Source: Paralithodes platypus
Taxonomy: Eukaryota > Arthropoda > Malacostraca > Decapoda > Lithodidae
Direction: 5' to 3'
Assembly (NCBI GenBank): GCA_032716605.1
Contig: CM064539.1
Coordinates: forward strand, 3,380,825 to 3,444,824
DNA: 64,000 nt
The notes beneath the pieces are model-generated. The model had not been told where the DNA came from and searched no databases. It worked only from the letters and a program-made list of their open reading frames with translations. The translations under genes and the position numbers were made by a program. Shown one piece after another: positions 43,191 through 54,512 of the stretch. How positions within the stretch are numbered: the first letter of the stretch is position 1; each line of letters starts with the position of its first letter.

Positions 43191-45627
43191 GATAGGCCTT
43201 GATAGGGCTTTATCACTCCTCTTGATGGGGAACAACAGGCTGGTGGGGCAGTAGGTCAGTGCGGGGGTAATGAGATTTTAATAAAAGTTAAATGAGACAG
43301 GTAGCCTTGGGACAGACATTGTTTCACAAAGCGGCTGGCGCAGCTGGGCAGGTAATGGGCGGAGGAGGGGAGGGATTCCATGTGGAGTAGAGGTTGTAAT
43401 ATTGGACAACAAAGATAAGCGGTCCATGATTGCGGCTACTGTTTGGGGGTGGGCCACGTCAGGGGATTGCATTTGTCAACTCCGTTACGGTGCCCGACCC
43501 TGCTACAGGTGTCTCTTGAATAACAAGGGCAACTGGGCTGCTAGGGGCATTGGTCAGTACTGTGAGGATGTGCGGCTTCTGTTACAGGTATCCTCTTGAA
43601 CAACATGAACGCTCAAACAACAGGATCTCTTGAACAACAGGAACTCTCAAACAACATAAACTCTCAAACAACAAAAACTCTCGAAGAAGCTTGGGGCGTT
43701 GTTTCCTCCAAGACTGCTATATCTAGAGTGAGGTTGCAGGCAATCCATCACACAACTCCCTTAGTGTCTTGGGGAGTTCCTCTTTCCACTGATGGCTTGA
43801 TTCTTTAATGTAGTCACTGAGCTTAGCATTGAAGATCTCTCTCACCTCCTTGAATTTGTCACACTTTGGCAGGAAAACCTCTTGTTGCAGGGAGGTGGTG
43901 GACTGGGATTGTTGTCTACATATTTGTCTTTATCCTGGGTAGGGTGGTCAGCCTTTAGTCTATTTCTCTTTTTCAGTTGGCCACCCCCAGCTATGGGGTA
44001 TGTGCATTTTTTCCAAAGGTCCCGTAAGTCCTTAGTGCCTAGTGGGTTGCCTGATGGGGATGGGACAGGGGAGAGGATGTGGAGGAGGGCCTAAGCATAT
44101 GTCGCACCTTTAAGCTTTTTTGCTATGGAGGAGGATTCCAGGCCTTATATGGCCCCATCCTACATCAAGGAGCCTTTCTAATTTTCCTTAGTAGACCATG
44201 TATGTTGCAGGCCCAGCTTGTGTTTTCTTGTTTAATACAGGAGCGAGGCGATGCTTCATTGGTGGTGTGAAGACAGGTTTAGGGATTCCCGGGGCTAAGG
44301 CTGGTGCTGGTAACGGTGCTTTGGCTGGCCACCTTCATTGGAAGCCTCTTCCTTCCCTCTGGCACCCCAGTCCGATGCTGCTGCTGAGGGTGCACCTGAC
44401 GACCAATTAGGGGCCTCAGTCAGGGTACAGGTGGGGAGGTAGGGGCTTCCACCTGCAACGTCATGAGTGGCATGGGCACTGAGGTGGTCAGGCGGTCGCA
44501 TTCTTGCCTATATTGCGATATCAGCCTCGGCATCTGGGAACCTGGGGAATCTCAAATCTGACTCTTGATTTGGAGAGACCCTTTTGCTTAGGGTCTGCGC
44601 ATCTGGGTGCTGATAGAGGCTTGCACTGAGAGTAGTACTGTTCCCTATTTTCCCTTTCCTTGCAATTTAGTTTGTCTTAAGCAGCCTGGGCGGGATATTA
44701 ATGGTCTCTGCCCCAAGTGTGTACCATATTGATAGGTTAGGATTTACTTTATTGTTTTATTTACCTTTAAGTTAATCATCTTTGAGTATACCCCTGGGTA
44801 TTTCCTGCACCCTGTGCTTGCTTTGTGTAATGTACCGAGGTCTGGCCTCCACAGGCTGTTTAACAGAAACGTTTTTGCTTTCACTTTGTTGAGGGAAAGT
44901 ATGTTGACTTATCCTTGGTGTTGTAACATAACATAACTAATATTTGTGTATCGGATGCATTCATTTGGCAGGTTAGCATTTTTGTTATGTTCATGGAGCA
45001 TTTAAACTCCACTTCAGATTTCTGTTGCATACGGTGCGGACAGTTTTGATCAGTTAGACTATTGAACAAATACAGTGGTTTTTATGTGCTTCTAGTCCCG
45101 TCTGTAACAGAATGACGACCTCACGAGTAACGAAGCAAAGGAAGCCTTGTTTCAGAGTGCAGCCTTTAACAAGGACTCGGTGGCCTTCTGTCCTTGTTGT
45201 TGCCTTTTTGTTTAGTACGTGATATTTTTGGTAGCAATGGCGGAGAATATCGAAGCGCCGTTGCACCTTGTGTGTGAATAAGACGAGGTGAAATTCTTAA
45301 TAGATAAGCCTAGTCCAGATGCTTTTGGCTCAATAACTGGTGCAGAGTTGCTGTTGGTTGCCTGTAACGTTGGTGTGCCGGGGGAGTCGTCATTCAATTA
45401 GCAGGAGTGTGGAGCAAATTCTTAGTTATTGGCGCGGGAACAACCGAACAAATAGGGGTACGAAAAGATGCCAACGTTGCCAATTGGTGAGCTTGCTGAG
45501 GGGGGTTCAATCAGGGCCTCTAGACCTGGTTTGCTTTCTAAGTATGGCAGTCATGGTTTGTACTCTCCACATCGGCTGCAGTCTACGTTTTTGCCTGGCA
45601 CTCCTGGCGGTGACAGTCAGGCACACA
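43191..45627. other. 2.4 kb without recognisable gene
   Basis: GC-moderate sequence with many short frames, none with a known domain or consistent codon pattern. A third short piece of repeat P (GGCCACCCCCAGCTATGGGG) is at 43979-44000, and CAA-rich short repeats lie at 43605-43690. It may contain an old retroelement that I cannot identify. Confidence 0.35.
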
Positions 45628-45870
45628 GCCCGTAGCCTAGTAGGTAGAGCTCTCGTCTCACACACAAGGGGTCGGGGGTTCAATCCCCGGCCGGGCGGAG
45701 ACAAATTGGGCTTGTCTCCTTTCATGTGTTAGCCTCAGTTCACCTAGCTGTAAATAGGTACCTGGAATAAGTGGACGACGTTGTGACGTCCCATCTGGGG
45801 TTGGCAAAAATGGTGCAAGGCGAGATGGGTATCATATGGTTCACCTAAGCTGATGGCTACCTAAGCCTTC
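45628..45870 (+). mobile_element. tRNA-derived SINE
   Basis: The head has an A box TAGCCTAGTAGG (45633-45644) and B box GGTTCAATCCC (45677-45687). The ends GCCCG and CGGGC can pair, but the acceptor stem is short and the cloverleaf imperfect, so it is not a functional tRNA. The body contains TTCACCTAGCTGTAAATAGG and TACCTGGAAT, a central sequence I associate with decapod SINEs (from memory). The 3' limit is not clear. Confidence 0.65.
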
Positions 45871-46261
45871 GGGCGAGACGGTACCGTCTATAGTGAGAAT
45901 GGTACCATACAGATCCACCCTAAGCCTTCGTTTCCAATGTCGCCAATTGGCTAAAATACAGACTACACACACATCCACAGCCATTCCAACAGTACATAAA
46001 ACACTTAACATGCATTTCACGCAATACATTCCCAGTTAAGGAGGCGCGATAATAATGAGCTTAGCTCGCATTGCGTGGATTCCCCTTGACGAACAAGTAA
46101 CTGAGAGTAACTTGGCGGTGCATGCGGTTGGGTCTTCTTCACGGTTAAAGAGTCCGGGGCGAGGGACACACGCAGGGTGCTACCCGCCGTACATCTTGCT
46201 TGTCCACAGTTCTTTTCGGGGGATTTGCCTGGGTTGGTAGCCCAATAACCTCCTTCACAGT
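45871..46261. other. No recognisable feature
   Basis: Contains the palindrome AGACGGTACCGTCT (45877-45890), possibly still part of the SINE. No gene recognised. Confidence 0.35.
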
Positions 46262-46629
46262 TTAAGGGGGGATGGTTCACTTCTTGGGCGATTTTTACAT
46301 GTATTCATTATTTTTCTAGTTTCCTCCCTAGACCTCCATCAAATTTAAAAAAACATCCATTAGATCCCCCTTCTAGATTAATTTGTACTTTTTTCGGTAG
46401 AAACATTTCCCGGCCGAAGGCCGGTTCTTCAAATATTACAGGCTCACTATCGTTCGCCAGGGAAATAATCGACACCGAAATAGCACGAAAGGTCTAAATA
46501 TTGACGTAGAAATGGGGCGAAAGGTCTTAAAATCGGCTAACTAATGGGGCAAACATTTTAACATCTGAAAACTAATGGGGCTAAACATGAGGGAGAAAGT
46601 GGTCCAGAAAACCAGCCCATGTCCCTTAA
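46262..46629 (+). mobile_element. TTAA family B element, subtype B', copy B11
   Basis: TTAAGGGGGGATGGTTCACT, GGGCGATTTTTACATG, a first hairpin with changes (TTTTTCGGTAGAAACA), CCGGCCGAAGGCCGG intact, and GTCCCTTAA at the right. Closest to B5 and B18. Confidence 0.84.
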
Positions 46630-47011
46630 AAAATCTACCCAAGCAAACCTTGTGTGGTCTTTCAAACGAGTTGCTTCTGCAGTTAGAGTAAGAGAAGTTG
46701 GAGGTAGAAAGGGAACATGAGATAACAGAGAGACGACAGAGACAGAATTCAGATTAAATTTGAGGGGCACTCGGGAAAGCGCATAACTCTACCTACAGTA
46801 TGCTGGCGGGGGTATGCGCTCTACCACCCACCTCCTAAATTGGAGCCAACACCATCTTTTTTAACAATAAGCACATTTTTACACAAAAACCTCTTGGCCA
46901 ATATACTGTACATTGGTATCGCCATTTACACACACACACTTTCAACAACAACAACTACCACCACTTGACCATTTACCAGGACTACCACAACTACCACAAT
47001 TACCTGGGAAC
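46630..47011. other. No recognisable feature
   Basis: Includes CGCTCTACCACCCACCTCC-type sequence and short ACCAC repeats; no supported element. Confidence 0.35.
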
Positions 47012-47382
47012 TTAACGGGACGGTGGCCGTTTGTTGGGTCTATTAATTCATTTATTTATTTATTTTCTTAGTTTCCTCCCTAGACCTCCATCAAGCTTAG
47101 AAAAACACCCCCTAGACCCCCCTTCAAGATAAATTTGTACAATTTTCGGTAGAAAAATGTTGCGGCCGAAGGCCGGTTCCTCTTAAAATTGCAGGCTTGC
47201 TATCGCTCGCCAGGAAGTAATAGACACCTAAATGGCACGAAAGGTCTTAAAATTGACAACGAAATGGGGCGAAAGGTTTTAAAATCGACAAAGAAATGGG
47301 CCGAACGTCTTATAATCTCAAAACTAGTGGGGTTAAACATGAGGGAGACGGGGGTCCAGAAAAACGGTCTGCCTCCCCTTAA
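47012..47382 (+). mobile_element. TTAA family B element, subtype B'', copy B12
   Basis: Left end TTAACGGGACGGTGGCCG is altered; ATTAATTCATTTATTTATTT marks subtype B''. The core and three GTCTTA/GTTTTA subunits are intact; right end GCCTCCCCTTAA. Confidence 0.84.
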
Positions 47383-47472
47383 TGACACGAAGGAACGAAG
47401 TCCATTACACTACATTAAAGGGGGAATAGTCTAGTGAAGTGGATGGGAGCAAGGGGAAGGAGAGTGTATACT

Positions 47473-47473
47473 A

Positions 47474-47518
<45 letters not shown>
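47473..47518. repeat. (CA)n microsatellite
   Basis: Uninterrupted CA tract, followed by CAGACAGA-rich low-complexity sequence to about 47765. Confidence 0.95.
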
Positions 47519-47520
<2 letters not shown>

Positions 47521-47859
47521 AAGACGGTACAGCAGAGCACACGTACACACTCAACCACGCATGCACACACACGCAACAATTAAGGCCCGAGTTTACATAA
47601 TTAAGCAAGACAAGTTCGTGTCGAATGGATTGAAGGCAGAGGCACAGACAGAAGGACAGGCAGGCAGGCAGACAGACACACACAGTAATTTGCAAACTAG
47701 CAGACGACCAGACGACAGACAAGCTGCCATGCAGACAGAAAGGCAAACAGACAGACACAGAAATGCATTTAGATAGGATAGATTGCATGGGGGGCTCTTT
47801 GGCAGTACTTCTTTAATTTCCCATTTAATTAATTTTGCTTTCGTGGCCTTCTGACTGTG

Positions 47860-49852
47860 CCGATGGAAGCATACATTCCATTTTCTTTCTCTCAGTCTAA
47901 TTAAAAAATATGTTGGATGACTCACGCTTGTTCTATTGATGTCCGCAATAAGGAAGGATCATTCAAACGTTACCGTTGTCTTCAAACTAAAAAATCTCGT
48001 GCTTTATGTGTTTCTGCCCGGAATCAAGTCAAATCTGTTCTTCTACTAGCCAAAAACCCGTACATCAATAACAAATGTTCTGAACTTTCCAACTCTAGCT
48101 CTTCCCAAGCTTTTTGGCATCTAGCCAAGAACCTCTCCAACAATTTTACTTCCTCGTCTTTCCTCATATTTCCTCGTCTCCGACGGCACTACCATCACTT
48201 TTTCCTCTGACAAAGCTTAACTCTTCGTTCAAGCTTTCTCTAAAAACTCCACCTTGGATGATTCCTGTGCTATTCCTCCCTCTCCACCCCTCTCATTTAC
48301 TTACGCCAAATATCATAATCTGTTTTAAGGATGTACTTTCTACCCTCTCTGGGCTTAATGCTAAGAAGGCGTACGGACCGGCTGGTGTTCCTCCTGTTGT
48401 ATTCAAAAACTGCTCTTCCGTGCTGACTCCCTGCCTAAGCAAACTCTTTTGTCTCTGTCTTTCCTCATACGTCTTTCCTTCTTGCTGGAAGTTTGCTCTT
48501 ATTTAACCTGTTCCAAAAAAGGGTGACCGCTCTCAATCCTCTAACTACCGTCCAGTTGCTCTCACTTGTTGTATCTCTAAAGTTTTTGAAACTATTCTTA
48601 TCTCAAAATTTCTTAAGCATTTATCTACCCATAATCTACTCTAAGATCGCCTGTATGGTTTACTTAAGGGCTGTTCTACTGGTGATCTTCTTGCTTATCA
48701 ATCTAACTCTTGGTCATCTTCCATTTGGGACTTGGGTGAACCTTTTTCTCTATTGCGCTAGACATATTGAAAGCCTTCCAGAGTCTGGCACAAATCTCTA
48801 ATTTCCAAACTACCATTCTCCGTTTCCAATCCCTCTATTGGTGCCTCGTCTATAATTTTGTTTTGGACCGCTCCATACCTCCGGTGTTCCTCAGGGTTCT
48901 GTCCTGTCTCCAATTCTCTTTTTATGATTTATTAATGATTTCTTCAACTGTATCTCTAGTCCTATCCACTTATATGCTGATGACTCTACCTTACAGTATT
49001 CAATAAACTGATCACATCAACCCAGCATGCAATCACTCCGAAACTCACGTAAAATGGCCATAGAGCGCCCATGTTCCGATCTATCAATTATATCTGATTG
49101 GGGCAGAGAAAATCGTGTTACTTTCAATGCCTCCAAAACCCAATTTCTCCCTCTATCTCTCCATCACAATCTTTCACAAAAATATCCATTATTCTTCAAC
49201 AATACACAAATCAACCCTTCTTGGTGTATTTTTTTTCATCCAGCCATTCTTGGAAAGATCATATTACCACTCTTGCTAAAACATCTTCCCAAAAGGTAGG
49301 TGTGCTCAATCGTCTTTGTGGGTTCTTCACCTCCGCTCAGTGAAGATTGTTCGCATGTGTGGGGAGGCTCTACCTATACCACACTTCTCGAAAGAGTAGA
49401 GTCCAAAGCATATCGTCTCAACATCTCGCTTCCTGTTACTAGTTCCCTACAATCTCTTTCTACACACTGCAATGTTGCATCTCTTTCACTCTTCTATCGC
49501 TATTACAACGATCAGTTTTCCTCAGAGCTCTCTCAGTGCATATCCCTTCTCTTATGGCGAGTGTGAGGCACCCGCCTTTCAACACAGTCCCATTCCTATT
49601 CTGCCCAGCTCTCCAACCCAAAAATTGGCTGATTTTCTCAATCTTTTCTCTACTCAACAAGTGAACTCTAGAGGCTCTCTCTCTCTCTCTTAATCAAACT
49701 TTCCTTCATTCTATGATTTAAGCCAGTTTATACTTCGTGCTTCCAAACATTTTGACCCCAACTTCCCTTGATTTCGGCCCTGTCACTCTTTTGGCTTTGA
49801 GGGAGACACTCGTTGTAATACAGGCAACCTGCCTTTTGTATCCTACATACAC

Positions 49853-49856
<4 letters not shown>
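47860..49856 (+). mobile_element. LINE-S, longest copy (decayed reverse transcriptase)
   Basis: Reading across frameshifts and stops, the plus strand gives SNSSSSQAFWHLAKNLSNNF, then LSTLSGLNAKKAYGPAGVPP, VVFKNCSSVLTPCLSKLF, PVPKKGDRS and SNYRPVALTCCISKVFE (reverse transcriptase fingers), a relic of motif A (ALDILKAF, near 48757), the catalytic YADD (48973-48984), ISDWGRENRVTFNASKTQF and SHVWGGSTYTTLLERVESKA (thumb). The 3' end has the GATTTCGGCCCTGTCACTCT UTR and runs into (TA)n. The endonuclease part is missing, so it is 5'-truncated. The arrangement fits Jockey/CR1-group LINEs; exact clade not determined. Non-functional. Confidence 0.88.
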
Positions 49857-49899
<43 letters not shown>

Positions 49900-49915
49900 T
49901 ATATATATATAGTAT
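49857..49915. repeat. (TA)n microsatellite at LINE-S tail
   Basis: TA tract directly at the LINE 3' end; it may have grown from the element's tail. Confidence 0.92.
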
Positions 49916-49924
49916 CCAATAATG

Positions 49925-50085
49925 ATATGTTACATACCATAATTATATTTTTTCACCAATCAACTTCACTTCTAAACTCAATTAATGAAATCAACAAATA
50001 CATGTGGCACTCCGAGGACTCGAACCTAGGATACTCACATCGAAATTCCGCGCACTTATGCATTATGCTATCAAGACAATATTGA
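49925..50085 (-). mobile_element. SINE-L copy 2 (most complete head)
   Basis: On the minus strand: TAGCATAATGCATAAGTGCG (A-box region), GCGGAATTTCGATGTGAG, B box GGTTCGAGTCC (50016-50026 reversed), GGAGTGCCACATGTATTTGT and a body ending TGGTGAAAAAATATAATTAT. A and B boxes are at tRNA spacing. Confidence 0.75.
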
Positions 50086-50241
50086 GCTCTGCCAACCTAA
50101 GTGTTATTACCTAGCTAAGTTTACCTGTCACCTGTAATTAATCTCTTGACGGTTATGCAGAGCCTGGTCAATCTTCCCTTCATCCTAACTGATATGAAAT
50201 TGGTTCCACTCTCGACATCCCTTGTATCAGCTTCAACAGGC

Positions 50242-50444
50242 TTAAGCCGGTATCACACGAGCGCTTTTTCCCTCAACATTTATCCTCAACACTGGTCTGG
50301 CAGCCTATGAGGTCAACATTTAAAACTATTCCGTCACCTAAATTCATCTATCATCAGTCTAGTTTCCGATACCAGTGCAAAATATTCCAGAAATGTTGCC
50401 ATAACATTGTTGATTATAAAAGTGCTCGTGTGATACCGGCTTTA
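50242..50444. mobile_element. Inverted-repeat element F, copy 2
   Basis: TTAAGCCGGTATCACACGAG and GCTCGTGTGATACCGGCTTTA. A 13-bp TTTATCCTCAACA-type duplication near 50279-50292 distinguishes it from copy 1. Confidence 0.85.
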
Positions 50445-50799
50445 TGGTCAGCTTAATCGCTTTTCAGCCTCGCTCACCATTTTTACCACAAGTATATTCC
50501 CCCCCCCCCCCCCTCCCGCACCCTATAGCAAACGAGTTCCCTCTATTTAATCCTCGTTATTTTCACTTCAACATACCCTCGGATTTCACCTACCCCAACA
50601 CTCTATTTTTCATTTAGTCTCCTATACACAAATTTATCTCACATTGGCTATATACAATACATCATTGACGCGTGTTCTGGCTTATTTTTACCTTCATGTG
50701 TGTGTTTCATTTTAACCGTTAAGCTAACATTTCCAGCAACTTTCAGTGTTCTCCCTTTCAGGACGTGAGAGACAAATTGATAAAGTTTAAGGTAATTTT
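50445..50799. other. No recognisable feature
   Basis: Poly-C at 50501-50512; otherwise unremarkable. Confidence 0.45.
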
Positions 50800-51096
50800 T
50801 GTATTCTTTGTGTATGAGGGAGACAAATGGCATAGCTTCCTGTAACAAGTGTCTCCCCCAAAGTTACATTAGAGTCGAAATGTCTGGCCCACGAATTTTG
50901 AAGCTGTTTAATTCATAGGATGAGGAAAAGACAGATTGAGCGAGAGAGCTCCAAAGCTTACTTATTGAATAGAAGAAAGACTTGGAAAAATTTTAACTTT
51001 TGGGTTAGAGAGTTGGACAGAATACGGGTGGGAGTGAGTTGAAAGGCGGGTGCTCCCCACTGTCCATAGGGGAGGAGGTATACAATGAGAAGGCTC
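50800..51096 (-). mobile_element. LINE-S 3' fragment, interrupted by C13 (distal part)
   Basis: Contains on + TGAGGGAGACAAATGGCATA (3' UTR), GAATAGAAGAAAGACTTGG and TGAAAGGCGGGTGCTCCCCA, matching 7381-7500 and, reversed, 49570-49830. It stops at GAGAAGGCTC where C13 begins. Confidence 0.78.
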
Positions 51097-51310
51097 ATAT
51101 CCCCTTCAGCCCTATGACGCCTTTTTTACCTGTGATGCTGGCTATAATTAGATGATTTTATGCAGTTTCAACAGGACCTATGTTCTTGAGAGGGTTTACT
51201 GAGATCGTATTAAACCATTTGAGTCCTAGAGGTAGATTATATACTAAAGAAAACCGTCTAATGGTAACCAGAATATGAGGATGACTTCGTACTGGGGGTG
51301 AAGGGGTTAA
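51096..51310. mobile_element. Family C element C13 inside LINE-S
   Basis: Diverged C core (TTAGATGATTTTATGCAG, AACCGTCTAATGGTAACCAG) ending GTACTGGGGGTGAAGGGGTT then AA. The left TTAA is decayed. LINE-S sequence resumes right after it. Confidence 0.7.
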
Positions 51311-51425
51311 GAACACTGATTCTTGTAATAGCGGTAGACGAGTGAGAGATATGTAACATTGGGGCGTGTAGAGAGAGATTGTAGGGAATCAGTAAGAAGA
51401 CGTGAGTTGATTATCCGAAATAATT
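51307..51425 (-). mobile_element. LINE-S fragment, interrupted by C13 (proximal part)
   Basis: GAACACTGATTCTTGTAATA, GCGGTAGACGAGTGAGAGAT and ATGTAACATTGGGGCGT align with 7514-7570 of the other minus-strand copy. Confidence 0.75.
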
Positions 51426-51924
51426 TTGATTCTTCCCTTTAGAGAAGAGTGGTGTGGGTGGAACCTCCCCACACATGAAAACAATACTCGATACTGTGCC
51501 CCTATACAGAGCAAGAAGCTGTGCGGGCCCGCGGGGGTGAAGAACCCAGAAATACCGTTAAACTATATTATAGTAGTTTGGGCTGCAGTACTCTGCAGGA
51601 GTGCCTCTATTCAGTTTTTTATTTATGAATATATCAGTTTTATAATATTTCGATATACAACCAAGCAACCATGAGGATAGGTAAAATCTTCATTATTTAC
51701 ATGCATGAAGTATATAAAGATGAATATATTCCCCCAAAAAAACACACGTTCATAAAATTGTGGAAGTAAATAGGCAAGGGTCTATTATAATGCGTGAGAA
51801 AGAGTGTGTGAATTTGGGTGTGAGCCGGTGTGGGAGGCTTGTATGTGACAGTGTGTGAGAGTGTTGTTTAAGAGGATGTATGAAGGGATAAGCTTAAGAT
51901 GCGCTAAAATGGAAAGCGTCCGCG
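51426..51924. other. No recognisable feature
   Basis: AT-rich, then GTGTGAG-rich toward 51860. No supported gene. Confidence 0.4.
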
Positions 51925-52590
51925 AGTCGTCGAGGATGTTGTAGGTTGTGGTGGAGAGGAGGGGGATTGGGGCTAAAAAGAGGGAGAAGGGGTGGGGATT
52001 GAAAGATGTAGGAGCTGGAGATGGGGATTGGGGACAGATAGAGGGATAAGCTTAAGGGATTGGCCATAGTCGTCGAGGATGTAGGTAATAGGGAGAGGAG
52101 GATTGGGGACAGATAGAGGGATTGGCCATACTCGTCGAGGAGGATTGGTGCTATAAAGAGGGAGAGATTGGTGGGGATTGGCCATAGTCGTCGAGGATTT
52201 AGGTGGTGGGGAGGAGGATTGGGGTTATAAAAAGGGAGAGGCTGGTGGGGATTGGGGGATTGGCCATAGTCGTCAAGATTCTAGGGGGTGGAGAGGAGGA
52301 TTGGGGCTATAAAGAGGGAGAGGTTGGTGGGGATTGGCCATAGTCGTTAAGGATGTAGGTGGTGGTGGAGAGGGGGATTGGTGCTAGAAAGAGGAAGAGG
52401 TTGGTGGGGATTGGCCATAGTCGTTAAGGATGTATGTGGTGAGGGAGAGGGGGATTGGTGCTATAAAGAGGAAGAGGTTGGTGGGGATTGACCATAGTCA
52501 TTAAGGATGTAGGTGGTGGTGGAGAGGGGGATTGGGGCTATAAAGAGGGAGAGGCTTGTGGGGATTGGCTATAGCCGTCAAGGGTCTATA
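51925..52590. repeat. About 70-75-bp minisatellite
   Basis: Roughly nine irregular units carrying GATTGGCCATAGTCGTCGAG, GATGTAGGTGGTG and GATTGGGGCTATAAAGAGGG. Units vary in length and order, with some short partial units. Confidence 0.9.
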
Positions 52591-52639
52591 GTCTATTCGC
52601 TGTAAGTAGGCGAAACATCATGACCTATCCTCTGTAACT

Positions 52640-52700
52640 CAAAGAGGATAAGCCAAAGAGAGAGGGAGAGAAAGAAAAAAAAAGCGAGGTGGGCTCCCTC
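52640..52700. mobile_element. Family A terminal fragment
   Basis: AAGCCAAAGAGAGAGGGAGA to GCGAGGTGGGCTCCCTCAA: about 55 bp of the A terminus with its TTAA mutated to TCAA. Confidence 0.72.
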
Positions 52701-52756
52701 AAACTAAAGCGATTCCACGGTGGGGGGCAGACCTTATATTTTGGTAAGTTTGGTGC

Positions 52757-52834
52757 AGAGTGTTATGATGGGTAAGCGGATGACGTAGAGGCGATGAAGT
52801 GGTTGGTGGAGGCTTCGTAACAAGGAGCTTATAA
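52757..52834 (+). repeat. Direct duplication flanking C10-B13, left copy
   Basis: GAGTGTTATGATGGGTAAGC, GAAGTGGTTGGTGGAGGC and AACAAGGAGCTTA recur at 53363-53467. Confidence 0.82.
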
Positions 52835-53045
52835 CTCCGTCCATACCGGCGACGTATTTATATTTTATTGCAGCTACATTTAAACAGTTCTATTCAACTT
52901 AGGAAGGACATCTAGCAATAATAAGGCTTCAAACTCTCTCAACCAACCATTTATAACTACCACAGATCCTTTCCAAGCTGCATAATATCGTCTAAATAAT
53001 GCTAGCATATAATATAAAACACTTCGCTGGTACTCAAAGGGTTAA
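52829..53045. mobile_element. TTAA family C element (type I), copy C10
   Basis: Left end is decayed (TTATAACTCCGTCCATACCG), the core is intact, and the right end CGCTGGTACTCAAAGGGTTAA-like shares TTAA with B13. Confidence 0.78.
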
Positions 53046-53364
53046 GAAGTTAGTGCTTGGTTTTTGGTCTATATTCTATTTATTAATCTAATTTTGAGTT
53101 TTATCGCTAGACCTTCATCAAGCTTAAAAAACACCCCGTAGACCCCCTTTCAAGATAAATTTGTACGTTTTTCGGTAGAAAAATTTCCCGGCCGAAGGCC
53201 GGTTCCTTCTAAAATTACAGGCTCGCTTTCGCTTGCCAGGAAAATATCGACACCTAATTGACACGAAATGTCTTATTATTGACAAAGGAATGGGGCGAAA
53301 GATCTCAAAATCGTCAAACAAATATAACGCACGTCATAAAATCTCAAAACTAATATGCTAAACA
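53042..53364 (+). mobile_element. TTAA family B element, copy B13 (3' truncated)
   Basis: Starts TTAAGAAGTTAGTGCTTGG, with the B core and hairpins intact, and breaks off after AACTAATATGCTAAACAGG instead of reaching CTCCCCTTAA. Confidence 0.8.
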
Positions 53365-53467
53365 GGAGTGTTATGATGGGTAAGCGGATGAGGTAGAGGC
53401 GGCTGACTGTCGATGAAGTGGCTGGTGGAGGCTGGAGGGCAAGGAGGCTTGGTAATAAGGAGCTTAA
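53363..53467 (+). repeat. Direct duplication flanking C10-B13, right copy
   Basis: Same sequence as 52757-52834 with two short inserts (near 53400 and 53430). It begins where B13 is truncated. Confidence 0.82.
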
Positions 53468-53553
53468 CGGAGGGGGGGGGGGGGGGAGCTGTAGTAGGAG
53501 GAGAGCTCACAGCTAAGTAACCAGGAATACACGTCTTTATTTATATCCGGATT

Positions 53554-53752
53554 TTAACACTTACGCTGCGGGCATATTTCCACTATATTAAGGCTCATTC
53601 AGGTACTTCTGATTGATTAGGCAAGTGTCTGAATGAAATTAAATGTATTTAGCCAAACAATAGACTAAAATAGCTTCAAAATTATGCCAGAACGAGCTTC
53701 GTAGCTTGCGGGGTTCACCCTCAGCGCTACCATAGACATTTGCTTAGCCCAA
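53554..53752. mobile_element. TTAA family M element, copy M2 (partial)
   Basis: TTAACACTTACGCTGCGGGC, then TTCTGATTGATTAGGCAAGT, GAACGAGCTTCGTAGCTTG and GGTTCACCCTCAGCGCTACC: the reverse of the right half of M1. The other end is missing. Confidence 0.75.
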
Positions 53753-54295
53753 ATCTTCCAGCTCTTAAAATACCTTCCAGTGAAGTATGTTTTTAAGAGC
53801 TTTCCAACTGTCCTCATCCTTGTTTGTCTGGCATAGTCTTACCGATGGCGGCGTTTCTCCAGGTGCTCCTTCTCAGTGCAAGAAGGGTGGATGTGTTGGG
53901 AGGAGGGCCTGGGGCGGCTGGGGTAGCCCCTCTGGTTTTCCCTGTCACGGCGGTGGTGTGGCTTGGAGGCTGGAGCAAGAAGGGCGCGTGGTGGTGTAGA
54001 ACTTATGCAAAGTCTAGCTTACTTTTCCTTCTATCCGGTCCTTCTTGTTCTTGTCGCTGCCAGGATTCCTGATGGTGACTATGATGTCCTTTCCTGGTGT
54101 AGGGGGAAGTGAGGGTGTGATGGAGGCGACTCAGGCGTACTCTGGTGGTGTGGCGCTTGGGACTTCTCTCCTCGGTGGCAAGGGTGGTAATGTTGGTTCT
54201 TGGTGGTGTTGTGTTTCCACCCTTTTTCTTCGTGATTTCACTATTATCAATCTATCCCTCAAGGGGTGGACATGATTCGCCTTCTTGTACCTTGG
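53753..54295. other. No recognisable gene
   Basis: GGTGGT/GGTG-rich, somewhat GC-richer sequence with overlapping short frames and no recognisable domain. Confidence 0.4.
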
Positions 54296-54512
54296 TTAAG
54301 CCGCTCTCACACGAGCGCTTTTTCCGTCAATTTTCCATGAGCAATTTTTTTCTCGTATTATTTCGGGACATTTTCGCACTGGTATCGGTAATTAGACTGA
54401 AGGTAGATTATGTTAGGCGGCTGAATTTTGATAAAGTGTAATTTTTTAAGCTTCCAGACCATAATTGCCCGTAAGAATTGCTCGAAAAAGGGCTCGTGTG
54501 ACTCCGGCTTTA
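54296..54512. mobile_element. Inverted-repeat element F, copy 3 (diverged)
   Basis: TTAAGCCGCTCTCACACGAG and GGGCTCGTGTGACTCCGGCT then TTA. The interior differs from copies 1 and 2 except near GCACTGGTATCGGTAATTAG. Confidence 0.72.

Noticed and set aside
45628..45700. Functional tRNA gene
   Set aside because: Promoter boxes are good, but the acceptor stem pairs over about 5 bp only and the anticodon arm is poor; a SINE body follows.
47917..49693. Several separate protein-coding genes
   Set aside because: The successive short frames join into one decayed LINE reverse transcriptase across frameshifts and stops.
53787..54275. Overlapping 70-98-residue frames as host exons
   Set aside because: No recognisable domain, no consistent codon use, no convincing splice structure.
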